Assembly (NCBI RefSeq): GCF_902168175.1
Contig: NZ_CABHOU010000034.1
Location: 1-45,858, forward strand
Origin: an uncultured Chitinophaga sp.
GTDB taxonomy: Bacteria > Bacteroidota > Bacteroidia > Chitinophagales > Chitinophagaceae
Length of the DNA stretch: 45,858 bases
Direction of reading: 5' to 3'
Part shown: positions 1 through 7,769 of the stretch, piece after piece
Layout: the number at the start of each line of letters is the position of its first letter
Numbering within the stretch: the first letter of the stretch is position 1
The notes under the pieces: model-generated
Databases searched by the model: none
What the model was told of the DNA's origin: nothing
The model's input: the letters and a program-made list of their open reading frames with translations, nothing else
Program-made: the position numbers and the translations under genes

Positions 1-834
1 AGTGAATGCAGGTGTCGCCAATATGCACTTCCTGCTCCTCGCTGCTTACCAGGTAACTTTTACAACTACCGGTACCTGGATCGTAAGTAGGGTAGTGTTC
101 GAATTTATGGGTGTCGAAATCGGCGCCAAGTTCCCGATTGGCGCGGCGTAGCAGGTTCAGGTTAAACTCCTTTGTAATGCCGGCTGCGTCGTTATAGGCT
201 GCCAGTACAGTGGGCGGGTGTTTCTTTAAGTCGAACCCGGTAATCAGTATATCGCCTGGTAGCAGTTGCTCTCTTATCTTTTTAAGGAAGATGGCAGCTT
301 CGGCAGGAGGCACATTGCCAATGCTGGCGCCCATAAACAACACCACCCTCTTTTTAGGCGTAAGTTGTTTAGATTGTTTCAGCATGTCGATGTACTCGCC
401 GTTAAGCCCCTGTACACGCAGACCCGGCAACTGCCGGGGCAGCGTTTTCTCCAGGTAGCTGATCATACTGCCTGAAATGTCGATGGGGAAGTAGGTATAA
501 TCCAGTCCCATATCCAGTATTTCGCGCAGCAGCAGTGTGGTTTTAGAAGCGTCTCCGGCACCCAGTTCTACTACATCAAAGGTGGAACAAAGCGCGCAGA
601 GCGTACGTGCCATGTCGCGGCTCTGCCTGGCAAGGATCTCCTGCTCACACCCGGTGAGGTAATACTCAGGGCACTGCATGATCTGCTGGAACAGCGCGTC
701 GCCCGCTGCATCGTAAAAGTATTTGGAGTCGAGGTGTTTATGTTCGGCGGTAAGGCCGCGCACCACATCGTTGTAAAAGCTATCCTCTGGCTTTTTTACT
801 ACGGGTGGTTGCTGCACTAAGGTAAGTGTTCTCA
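1..834 (-). CDS. egtD: L-histidine N-alpha-methyltransferase EgtD (3' end outside window)
   Basis: Transfers three methyl groups from S-adenosylmethionine to the alpha-amino group of histidine, giving hercynine, the first step of ergothioneine synthesis; expected in the cytosol. Translating the minus strand from the ATG at 834-832 gives 278 residues with no stop before the window edge; the family is usually about 320 residues, so roughly 40 are missing. Family signatures seen: a SAM-binding stretch VVELGAGDASKTTLLL, then YFPIDIS, then FMGASIGNVPP, then GFDLKKHP followed by AAYND and FNLNLLRRANRELG. The start lies 14 bp after the egtB stop, and this is the last visible gene of the five-gene leftward operon. 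Assignment is firm at family level. The pairing with EgtB makes histidine a much more likely substrate than another amine. Confidence 0.92.
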
Positions 835-848
835 TAAGAATAGTTTTA

Positions 849-1997
849 TTACCGCGCAAGCCTGATGCCGGTCAATTGCCAGCGCAGGTGCGGATGAAAA
901 AAGTTACGGTAAGTGTTTCGGCTATGGTTGGGTGGTGTAAAGGCAGATGCGCCGCGAAGCACTTTCTGGTTCACCATGAATTTACCATTGTACTCGCCTA
1001 CAGGGCCGGGCACACGGGCAAAACCGGGGTAGGGCAGGTAAGCGCTCTCCGTCCATTCCCAGCGCAGTCCCCAGTCGAAGCTACCCGAAGCGACTTCCCA
1101 TTCGAACTCTGTGGGCAGGCGCATACCTTTCCAGGCGGCATAGGCGGCGGCTTCGTAGTAGCTGATGTGACTCACGGGTTCGTTGAGATCAAGTCTTTTA
1201 AGCCCGTGCATCGTATACGACTGCCACTGCCCGTCTATCTGGTACCAGTACATAGGCGAGGTAACCGCGTTATTTTTCACCCAGTCCCATGCTTCTGCAT
1301 GCCAGTGCTCAAACTGTTTGTAACCGCCGATGTTTAAAAACTCGAGGTACTCACCGTTTGTTACCAGCTGATTCGAAATTTCGGCTTCCTGTAAATATAC
1401 CTGGTGTACGCCCAGCTCATTATCATAACAAAAGTCGCTGCCCGTATAACCTATCTGGTACACCCCTGCTTTGATGTGGGTGTACGATGCCGGCTGCGGT
1501 GCTGCGTAAGCGCTGGGGTGCGCCTCTTCATACGCTGGTAACAAAGGATTATTGCCAAGTATGTATTTTATATCTGTCCACAATAACTCCTGGTGTTGTT
1601 CTTCGTGGTTGCAACCCAGTACGATCAGTGTTTCCAGTTCGGAGCTGATGGGGGTGGACAGTAATTGCTGCATCGCTTCATCTACATACACTCGGTACTG
1701 GTATACTTCGTTTACGGTGGGGCGACTCAGGTTACCGCGTTGCGTGCGTATTACACGGGCGCCTAAACTTTCGTAGTAACTGTTAAATACAAAGGCGAAG
1801 TCTGGATTAAATTCCTGGTAGCCTTTTAAGTTTGGCTTCAGTATCAGCGTTTCAAAAAACCAGGTGGTGTGGCCAAGGTGCCATTTGGGCGGACTCACAT
1901 CTGCTATTGGTTGTACCACGTAATCCTCCGTATGCAGCGGACTGCAAATGTTTTCTGTATGTTTTCTCGTCTTTAAATATTTTGCGGTAAGGCTCAT
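849..1997 (-). CDS. egtB: Hercynine sulfoxide synthase EgtB (DinB plus FGE-sulfatase domains)
   Basis: Non-heme iron enzyme that joins hercynine to the sulfur of cysteine or gamma-glutamylcysteine with O2, forming the C-S bond of ergothioneine. The 382-residue protein has an N-terminal DinB-like four-helix domain (about 1-150). Its expected three-His iron site is visible: His43 in WHLGHTTWFFE and His131/His135 in CNHEEQHQELL. The FGE-sulfatase (formylglycine-generating-like) domain follows (about 170-382), with the terminal signature RNFFHPHLRWQLTGIRLA. The start overlaps the upstream stop by 4 bp (ATGA), which indicates translational coupling to the transporter gene. No egtA (gamma-glutamylcysteine ligase) or egtC is visible, so whether the sulfur donor is cysteine or gamma-glutamylcysteine cannot be told. 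A SenA-like or OvoA-like role is less likely: there is no fused methyltransferase and a dedicated egtD is adjacent. Confidence 0.88.
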   Translation of the reverse strand: MSLTAKYLKTRKHTENICSPLHTEDYVVQPIADVSPPKWHLGHTTWFFETLILKPNLKGYQEFNPDFAFVFNSYYESLGARVIRTQRGNLSRPTVNEVYQYRVYVDEAMQQLLSTPISSELETLIVLGCNHEEQHQELLWTDIKYILGNNPLLPAYEEAHPSAYAAPQPASYTHIKAGVYQIGYTGSDFCYDNELGVHQVYLQEAEISNQLVTNGEYLEFLNIGGYKQFEHWHAEAWDWVKNNAVTSPMYWYQIDGQWQSYTMHGLKRLDLNEPVSHISYYEAAAYAAWKGMRLPTEFEWEVASGSFDWGLRWEWTESAYLPYPGFARVPGPVGEYNGKFMVNQKVLRGASAFTPPNHSRNTYRNFFHPHLRWQLTGIRLAR

Positions 1998-3562
1998 GGC
2001 TTCCGTTTTTGTGTCAGGTAACTGGTAAGGTCCGATATGCTGTTGATTTGCAGCTGTGTGGCCGTTCCTTTTCGCATCATTAACGCATAAGCATTATTGA
2101 AACCGATGGGAGGCAGCCATTGCAGCTGGTACTGAGTATCGAACTGTTGTTTTACATACTCGTAAGTACGGTCTTTGTCCTTCATTAGTCCCGCTGTTAC
2201 ATGCTCAGCAGGTTGTAAAATTACGAGTAAACCTGTACCGGTGTACTCGGGATAAAAATCTATCTGGTCGTTGCGTAAAGCGTCGAAGCAAATTTTAGTA
2301 CCGCCCATTCCTGTTTTGGACGATACAGCGAGGTCGGTATTACCTTCTATCAGCAGTTTGTACATTTCGCAAAGAATATACTGCTCGGTAAATATTTTTG
2401 ATCCAATTCTTATCACCCCCTTTTTTCCATGACGCGAAGGTTTTAATAAACCCTGCTCCTGCAAAAAATCTTTCGCAACCTGTTCCGGTGTTTGGTGAAG
2501 ATAATCGGCTTTGTAGTTGAGAAAAGTCATGACCGAATCGTTGATGCGGCCGTTGAGCAGTTGCAGTGCGCCCGCCAGTTCGGGGTAGGTTTGTAACGTA
2601 TTGTTGCGTACAAGCGGGGCACAATAATAAGGGGGGAAGATGTGTTTATCGTCTTCCAGGATGCTAAGATCATAGGCGCGTATACGGCCATCGGTGCTGT
2701 AGCCGCTCACCACATCCAGTTTGCCTTCGTACATGGCCTGGTACATCACTGCATCGCTTATCACTACCGTGGGAATTTTAAGTCCGTAATACTTTTTCAA
2801 TCCCAGGTCTCCATCCATCCTGCCCATAAACTCTGGCGTAAAGCCTGCGAGTAGTTTGCTGCTGCCTGCCGATGGCAACATGGAATAACCTGCAACAGAG
2901 CATAGCAATAAACCCGCCAGTCCCAGTTTTAATTTGTATTTCCGCCAGTTGGCCTTTTGTACCCGAGAGAGTATGAAATCGAACAGCAGGGCCAGCAGGG
3001 CGGCCGGTATGGCACCTGCCAGTATCATATTGGTATTGTTAAGGGCAATACCGCCGAAAATGAATTCTCCCAGTCCGCCCGCGGCAATATAAGCTGCCAG
3101 CGTGGCTACGCCTACATTGATGACGGTGGCGGTACGTATGCCCGCAATAAGCACGGGCATAGAAAGCGGCAACTCCACCTTAAATAATACCTGGTTTTTA
3201 CTCATGCCCATGGCGCGTGCTGCTTCCTTAACAGTAGCATCTACCCCGGTAATACCAGTATAAGTGTTCCGGATGATGGGCAACAATGCGTAAAGGAAAA
3301 GTGCGGTAATCGCAGGTTTGGGCCCAATGCCCAGTAAAGGTATCATGAAACCCAGCAGTGCAATGCTCGGGATGGTTTGCAATACGCCGGCCACCCCCAG
3401 TATGGCACCGGCCAGCCGCTTCCTGCGGGCAATGAGTATACCCAGCGGTACGCCCACAATAATAGCCACCAGCACAGATATAATTGTGAGGTTGATATGA
3501 GATATCGTCTGTTGGAATAGTTTATCCCGTTGCGACAGCAGGAAGTCTAAAAAGCCTTGCAT
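1994..3562 (-). CDS. egtU: EgtU-like ABC permease fused to a circularly permuted substrate-binding domain
   Basis: Inner-membrane transporter subunit of the OpuC/EgtU type, 522 residues. Residues 1-230 form the permease with several membrane segments and an EAA loop (VKEAARAMGM, then ELPLSMP, about 111-136) that contacts the ATPase. The rest is a substrate-binding domain of the OpuAC family in an unusual order. Residues 236-373 hold motifs normally in the C-terminal half (FMGRMDGD, GYSTDGRI, EDDKHIFPPYY, LNYKAD, VAKDFL). Residues 383-522 hold motifs normally in the N-terminal half (IRIGSKIFTEQYIL, GGTKICFDAL, YPEYTGTGL, GFNNAYALM, ISDL). The old termini are joined by a short basic linker (374-382). 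Placement with egtB/egtD favours ergothioneine as substrate, but glycine betaine, choline or carnitine cannot be excluded from sequence. It follows the ATPase gene by 8 bp. Confidence 0.72.
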   Translation of the reverse strand: MQGFLDFLLSQRDKLFQQTISHINLTIISVLVAIIVGVPLGILIARRKRLAGAILGVAGVLQTIPSIALLGFMIPLLGIGPKPAITALFLYALLPIIRNTYTGITGVDATVKEAARAMGMSKNQVLFKVELPLSMPVLIAGIRTATVINVGVATLAAYIAAGGLGEFIFGGIALNNTNMILAGAIPAALLALLFDFILSRVQKANWRKYKLKLGLAGLLLCSVAGYSMLPSAGSSKLLAGFTPEFMGRMDGDLGLKKYYGLKIPTVVISDAVMYQAMYEGKLDVVSGYSTDGRIRAYDLSILEDDKHIFPPYYCAPLVRNNTLQTYPELAGALQLLNGRINDSVMTFLNYKADYLHQTPEQVAKDFLQEQGLLKPSRHGKKGVIRIGSKIFTEQYILCEMYKLLIEGNTDLAVSSKTGMGGTKICFDALRNDQIDFYPEYTGTGLLVILQPAEHVTAGLMKDKDRTYEYVKQQFDTQYQLQWLPPIGFNNAYALMMRKGTATQLQINSISDLTSYLTQKRKP

Positions 3563-3570
3563 AGGCGAAA

Positions 3571-4311
3571 TTATTTTAAGTCGGGTTGCAGGTACTGCCC
3601 CTTTACAAAAGCGCTTACAAATTCATTGGCCGGGTTGTCGCGCAGCTCGCGTGGCGTTCCCAGTTGTACGATCTTCCCTTTGTCCATCAGGCAAATACGG
3701 TCGGCCAGTTCAAAAGCCTCCTGTATATCGTGCGTAACCATAACGATAGTTTTGCGTTTAAATTCGTCCAGCTCGCTGAAGTCCTTTCGTATTTTCTGCC
3801 GGTTAATCGGGTCCAGCGCACCAAAGGGTTCGTCCATCAATAGCACCGGTGGATCGGCAGCCAGCGCCCTTGCCAGGCCTACACGTTGCTGCTGGCCGCC
3901 GCTGAGCTCGTGCGGAAACATGTGTGCATGTTCCACGTACGAAAGATTCAGTTTAGCCAGCAGGCTTTTCACCCGCTCTTTTATCTTTTCCTTGTCCCAT
4001 TTCAGCAGCGAGGGAACGATGGCGATGTTCTCCTCTACCGTATAATGGGGGAAAAGGCCGTTTTGCTGCATCACGTAGCCGATGCCGCGCCGGAGTGTTT
4101 CCGGTTGCATGGTTTCCACATCTGCCCCATTTACCATTATTTTACCCGAAGTAGGTTCGGTTAGCCGGTTGATCATACGGAGTGTAGTAGTTTTTCCACA
4201 ACCGCTGGTGCCGAGCAACACCAGGTTCTCACCTTCGGCTACATGAAACGACACATCCTGCACCGCAATAGTATTCCCAAACTTTTTAATAAGATGCGAT
4301 GCGTTGATCAT
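3571..4311 (-). CDS. egtV: ABC transporter ATP-binding protein, EgtV/OpuCA-like
   Basis: Cytosolic ATPase that should power the adjacent fused permease/binding protein. In 246 residues all ABC motifs are present: Walker A GTSGCGKTT (34-42), Q-loop VMQQNGLFPHYT (about 80-91), signature LSGGQQQR (136-143), Walker B VLLMDEP (156-162), D-loop GALD and H-loop VTHD. Osmoregulatory relatives such as OpuCA and ProV carry C-terminal CBS domains that sense ionic strength. This protein stops right after the ATPase core, so it lacks that osmosensing part, which fits a non-osmotic substrate. It sits 8 bp from the genes on both sides. ATPase identity is certain; the EgtV name depends on the ergothioneine context. 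Confidence 0.78.
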   Translation of the reverse strand: MINASHLIKKFGNTIAVQDVSFHVAEGENLVLLGTSGCGKTTTLRMINRLTEPTSGKIMVNGADVETMQPETLRRGIGYVMQQNGLFPHYTVEENIAIVPSLLKWDKEKIKERVKSLLAKLNLSYVEHAHMFPHELSGGQQQRVGLARALAADPPVLLMDEPFGALDPINRQKIRKDFSELDEFKRKTIVMVTHDIQEAFELADRICLMDKGKIVQLGTPRELRDNPANEFVSAFVKGQYLQPDLK

Positions 4312-4319
4312 GTGTGTTA

Positions 4320-5708
4320 TCAGGATTTTTTATCGAGCGTCATAAATAAGTTATTCAGCGATTCGGAGAAGGTGGGGTGAGCGAACATCATATTGCGGAT
4401 GGTTTCGTACGTAATACCGCCCAACATGGCCATTTGTAATACCGACACAATTTCGCCCCCGTTGTGGGCGATAATGGCGGCACCCAGTATCTGTCCTGAG
4501 TATTCGTCTACCACCGCTTTCATAAAGCCCCTGGTTTCACCACTTTCTACACCGCGGGCCGATTGGTCCATTTGCAGTTTAGCCACCTTTACCCGGAACC
4601 CCTTTTCCCGCGCTTCCTGTTCCGTCATGCCCACACGGCCCAGTTCCGGATCAGTAAACATGCAGTAGGGGATAAGGCGGTTATGCGCGCTGAGGTTCCC
4701 TTCTTCGAATAAATTTTTAAGTACTAAAAGATGATCGTTGTAGGCTACATGCGTAAAGGCTGCACCGCCTTTCACATCGCCCAGGGCGTAAATGCCCGGG
4801 GCTGTTGTCTGGAGTTTGTCGTCGGTTTTAATATAACCTTTGTCGTCGGTTTCTATACCGGCTTTGGCAAGATTTAATTCTGCCGTATTGGGGACGCGTC
4901 CGGCGGCAATGAGCCAATGTGAACAAGAGATTTGCTGTTCACCTTCTTGATTACTGATGGTGATAACAGTCTGCCCGCCCGGTGTTCGCGCCACTTTTTC
5001 TACCTGCACATTTGTAATGACCCCGGCGCCGTCTTCTTCCAATATCGTGCCTAGTTCATTTGCCACATCTTCATCTTCTTTAATTAAAATTCTTTCCCTT
5101 TTTTCCAGGATGGTCACTTTACTACCCAGCCTGCGAAACAGTTGGCCAAACTCCAGCGCAATGTATCCTGCTCCTAATATAACCAAATGTTCCGGAATGC
5201 TGCGCAGCTCCATGATAGACGTAGCCGTAAGATATCCTGCTTCTTTGATGCCGGGAATGTCGGGTATTTGCGCGTGTGCGCCTGTATTGATAAAAATGAG
5301 ATCGGCGGTAATAAATTCCATATTGCCGCTCACATAATCGACGCGCAATTCCTTTTCACCGGTAAAGGTCGCCGTGCCCATCATCAGGTTGAGGTTGGGA
5401 ATTTCGCGCAGCGATTTGTAAATGCCGTTACGGGCATTCTCCACAATTTTAGTTTTTCGGTCGATCAATATATTGATATCTACTTCTCCCTCACTCTTCA
5501 AGCCGATGCGTTCCGCCTGCCGGGCCATGTAGGCCAGCCTGGCATCACCGATAAGCGCTTTACTTGGTGTGCAACCATCGTTTACACAGGTGCCGCCCGG
5601 CCAGCGTTTTTCGATGATGGCTGTTTGTTTACCCATCTTTGCCAGCTTTTTGGCCAGCGGCACACCCGCCTGTCCGCTTCCTATAATGATGACGTCGTAT
5701 TTTTTCAT
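4320..5708 (-). CDS. FAD-dependent pyridine nucleotide-disulfide oxidoreductase (mercuric reductase-like)
   Basis: Class I flavoprotein disulfide reductase of 462 residues, first gene of the ergothioneine operon. Seen: N-terminal FAD-binding VIIIGSGQAG, redox-active disulfide GGTCVNDGCTPSK (Cys41 and Cys46), NAD(P)-binding ILGAGYIALEFG, a second FAD motif IYALGDVKGG, and a C-terminal dimerisation domain with the active-site His-Glu region AHPTFSESL. It lacks the N-terminal heavy-metal domain and the C-terminal vicinal cysteines of true MerA, so mercury reduction is unlikely. The real substrate is unknown. The operon suggests a small-molecule disulfide, possibly oxidised ergothioneine or a related thiol; this is inference. 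An upstream ATG five codons earlier (5723) is in frame, but the start at 5708 places MKKYDVIIIG at the usual distance for the family. Confidence 0.8.
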   Translation of the reverse strand: MKKYDVIIIGSGQAGVPLAKKLAKMGKQTAIIEKRWPGGTCVNDGCTPSKALIGDARLAYMARQAERIGLKSEGEVDINILIDRKTKIVENARNGIYKSLREIPNLNLMMGTATFTGEKELRVDYVSGNMEFITADLIFINTGAHAQIPDIPGIKEAGYLTATSIMELRSIPEHLVILGAGYIALEFGQLFRRLGSKVTILEKRERILIKEDEDVANELGTILEEDGAGVITNVQVEKVARTPGGQTVITISNQEGEQQISCSHWLIAAGRVPNTAELNLAKAGIETDDKGYIKTDDKLQTTAPGIYALGDVKGGAAFTHVAYNDHLLVLKNLFEEGNLSAHNRLIPYCMFTDPELGRVGMTEQEAREKGFRVKVAKLQMDQSARGVESGETRGFMKAVVDEYSGQILGAAIIAHNGGEIVSVLQMAMLGGITYETIRNMMFAHPTFSESLNNLFMTLDKKS

Positions 5709-5849
5709 ATGCCTGATACCCACATACTTTATGCCGTTAAATGAAAATCAGCCCCTAAGTTGGGAGCATGTACGGCGATTAACAATGATTTAAAAACGGT
5801 TTTTGTTGTATATATACTCTAAAGTGGGGTAAAAGGTTGGGTTAAGAGG

Positions 5850-5877
5850 AAAAAGGGCCGCCTTTTTGAGGCGGCCC
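5850..5877 (-). terminator. Rho-independent terminator after the DUF4349 gene
   Basis: Perfect 8-bp stem GGGCCGCC / GGCGGCCC (5855-5862 and 5870-5877) with a 7-nt loop. Read on the minus strand it is followed by a T-run (A-run at 5850-5854 on the plus strand). It lies 11 bp beyond the stop of the minus-strand gene at 5888 and separates that transcript from the ergothioneine operon. Confidence 0.85.
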
Positions 5878-5887
5878 GGTAGGCAGG

Positions 5888-6781
5888 TTAATCTTTTTTC
5901 AGGGAGATAATTTTTAGTTTATCTGCTATGTAGATGATAAAAAGAATGCTGAGCGACGCGAACGCGATTGCCGCCATCAGCACCAGGTACCATTTAAGTG
6001 TCCATTCCAGCGCTACTTTGGCACGTTGCATAAAGCTTACATCTTTTGTTGCAGCAGGTTTGCCCTCATAAATGGAGAGTTTCACGGTACAAAACTCGTT
6101 CTCCGTATTGAAGTTGCCCAATTCAACCCCCAACTCCTGCATCAGGCTCTCTATCTCCATGATTTTATCATGCAGTCCTACTAGGTCAGAAATGGCGCCG
6201 CCACCCCGTGATTTCAATTCCATCAAAGAAGCGAGCGTTTTTTCCAGCGATGCCTTTTTGGCGTTCAGTTGGCGGTACTCATTCGTTTTGTCCACCTTCG
6301 TAATTTCATTGGCTTTAATATCGCCTATCTTTTGCATGGCCATGTAAAAGGAATCGAAGGCCGCAGGATTTACGCCTATCATCAGGTGTAATTCTCTTTT
6401 ACCTTTTAAGCCCATCGCCTGTTCATATTGCACGATGGCTCTAAACGATTCCGTAGCCTGCCTGATTTTACGGGCGTCGTTCTCAAAATCAGCAGACTGA
6501 GAACGAAGCGACGCCGTTTTTTCATATTTCTGGTTGGATGGCGGGTTAGGACTGCCCTCGAGGCGTACCGCCCCGCTTTCTTTCAGCGATAATTTCTCCG
6601 AAGCATAGTTCCTCCGCAGATTACTGAGGCCATCAAAATAGTCGGAGGTAAGGTTTAAGTCGCTACCGCCCACGCCCTGGTAAGCATAACCATATAACAG
6701 CCGGAACAAAAACATGATAATAAACGCGGCAGCCGCCCATAGAGCTAGCCGCCGGAAACGGGTTTTGAATAAAGTTTGCAT
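5888..6781 (-). CDS. DUF4349 domain-containing membrane protein
   Basis: Protein of 297 residues with the layout of the DUF4349 family. There is one N-terminal membrane segment (about 12-28), a long extracytoplasmic region, and a strong C-terminal membrane segment (about 262-286) followed by a short basic tail. The middle contains a predicted coiled coil (about 165-225, rich in K, E, L and M). A lipobox is absent, although many relatives are lipoproteins. No enzymatic motif is visible and the function is unknown; an envelope role is inferred from topology. It follows the DUF1345 gene by 60 bp on the same strand and has its own terminator, so the two may be co-transcribed. Confidence 0.75.
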   Translation of the reverse strand: MQTLFKTRFRRLALWAAAAFIIMFLFRLLYGYAYQGVGGSDLNLTSDYFDGLSNLRRNYASEKLSLKESGAVRLEGSPNPPSNQKYEKTASLRSQSADFENDARKIRQATESFRAIVQYEQAMGLKGKRELHLMIGVNPAAFDSFYMAMQKIGDIKANEITKVDKTNEYRQLNAKKASLEKTLASLMELKSRGGGAISDLVGLHDKIMEIESLMQELGVELGNFNTENEFCTVKLSIYEGKPAATKDVSFMQRAKVALEWTLKWYLVLMAAIAFASLSILFIIYIADKLKIISLKKD

Positions 6782-6841
6782 GAGGGATGAGTGTTGCTTG
6801 AGCTATAAGATGCCTGTCGGCAGAATTTACATAAGGGACGG

Positions 6842-7528
6842 TCAATTTTTTAGCCCGGCAATCAGGTTAATGGTAAGGGCCACTATAAAAGTATTGAGGG
6901 CGAATGAAAGTAATCCATGTGCCAGTGCCACTCTTCGTATATGCCTCGACTCAATGGCAACGTCCGACACCTGGAAGGTCATGCCTATTACGAAGGCGAA
7001 GTAAGCAAAATCAAGATAGTCCGGTTTTTTCTCCTTTGGGAAATCAAGGCCCGCAGCATGATGTGTACTGTCTTCCTCGTCATCGTCATAAAAAAGATGG
7101 GCATAGTGCGTTGTGTAGGTAGAATGCACCATGGCCCACGAAGCCAGGATGCCGCAGATCGCTGCCGGTACATATACCCATGCTTCCCCCGCATTGCCTG
7201 AGAGTATAAGCAAGGTAACGGTGAACATGCTGGCCAGAGAGGCCAGTATCAATATAAAAGAAATGAACACCCTGCTGCCATCGTCTATCCTGGCGAGCTT
7301 TCTGATTTCGTCCGTATCGCGGTGAAAGAAAATGAGCCAGCTGATCACGAGATAAAACACCGCAAATGTATCCCAAAGTATGATCGCAAACACCAGCGGT
7401 TTCAAGTCCAGTTGCGCGAGCGCCAGGAATGCAATGATCACAGGTACAATACTTGCGAGTACGCGGTGCGCAGGCGACATTTTAAGTAACAGGCGAATGA
7501 AGGCGGATTTGCTGCCGGTGGTAGGCAT
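6842..7528 (-). CDS. DUF1345 family integral membrane protein
   Basis: Hydrophobic 228-residue protein with about five membrane segments. The C-terminal part carries the DUF1345 pattern DYLDFAYFAFVIGMTFQ, then VSDVAI, then HGLLSFALNTFIVALTINL. A cytosolic or loop segment around 155-180 is rich in acidic residues and histidine (YDDDEEDSTHH), a possible metal-binding loop, though this is a guess. Biochemical function of the family is not established. It is the upstream partner of the DUF4349 gene and is divergent from the SDR gene; the 241 bp between them contain the palindrome at 7651. Confidence 0.8.
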   Translation of the reverse strand: MPTTGSKSAFIRLLLKMSPAHRVLASIVPVIIAFLALAQLDLKPLVFAIILWDTFAVFYLVISWLIFFHRDTDEIRKLARIDDGSRVFISFILILASLASMFTVTLLILSGNAGEAWVYVPAAICGILASWAMVHSTYTTHYAHLFYDDDEEDSTHHAAGLDFPKEKKPDYLDFAYFAFVIGMTFQVSDVAIESRHIRRVALAHGLLSFALNTFIVALTINLIAGLKN

Positions 7529-7650
7529 GGTGCTGCGGTTTTGTTAGGCTGAAGATAGGATTTCTGGCGAAATTGTTTGTAAAGTAGCGTTGCGGGAATA
7601 GTCAAGTAAATTGGTGAGCAGTATCCCTCCTAATAATTCACTACTTTAGA

Positions 7651-7665
7651 AAGAGGTTACCTCTT
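7651..7665. promoter_or_regulatory. Perfect 15-nt palindrome, candidate operator
   Basis: AAGAGGT T ACCTCTT is a perfect inverted repeat (7 + 1 + 7) in the intergenic region between the divergent DUF1345 (minus) and SDR (plus) genes. It has no T-run on either side, so it does not look like a terminator. Size and symmetry fit a dimeric repressor site. No regulator has been tied to it. Confidence 0.45.
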
Positions 7666-7769
7666 CCGTACCGGCAGCTTCAGTTCGTACTCGCGCTTTT
7701 CGTCAGTTTGGCTACAACAAACACCCATTTGGCGCCGTCCGCCACTGTCGCCCGTCCGATCTTTGAGTT

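Noticed and set aside
1994..2857. Permuted domain as an assembly error or inversion
   Set aside because: The reading frame is continuous, the linker is clean, both neighbours are in tight operon spacing, and all motifs are on one strand.
1994..4311. Simple osmoprotectant (betaine/choline) transporter
   Set aside because: Kept only as an alternative. The OpuC family similarity is real, but the operon with egtB and egtD and the lack of CBS domains favour a thiol/thione substrate.
4320..5708. Mercuric reductase
   Set aside because: The N-terminal metal-binding domain and C-terminal cysteine pair are missing, and no mer genes are nearby.
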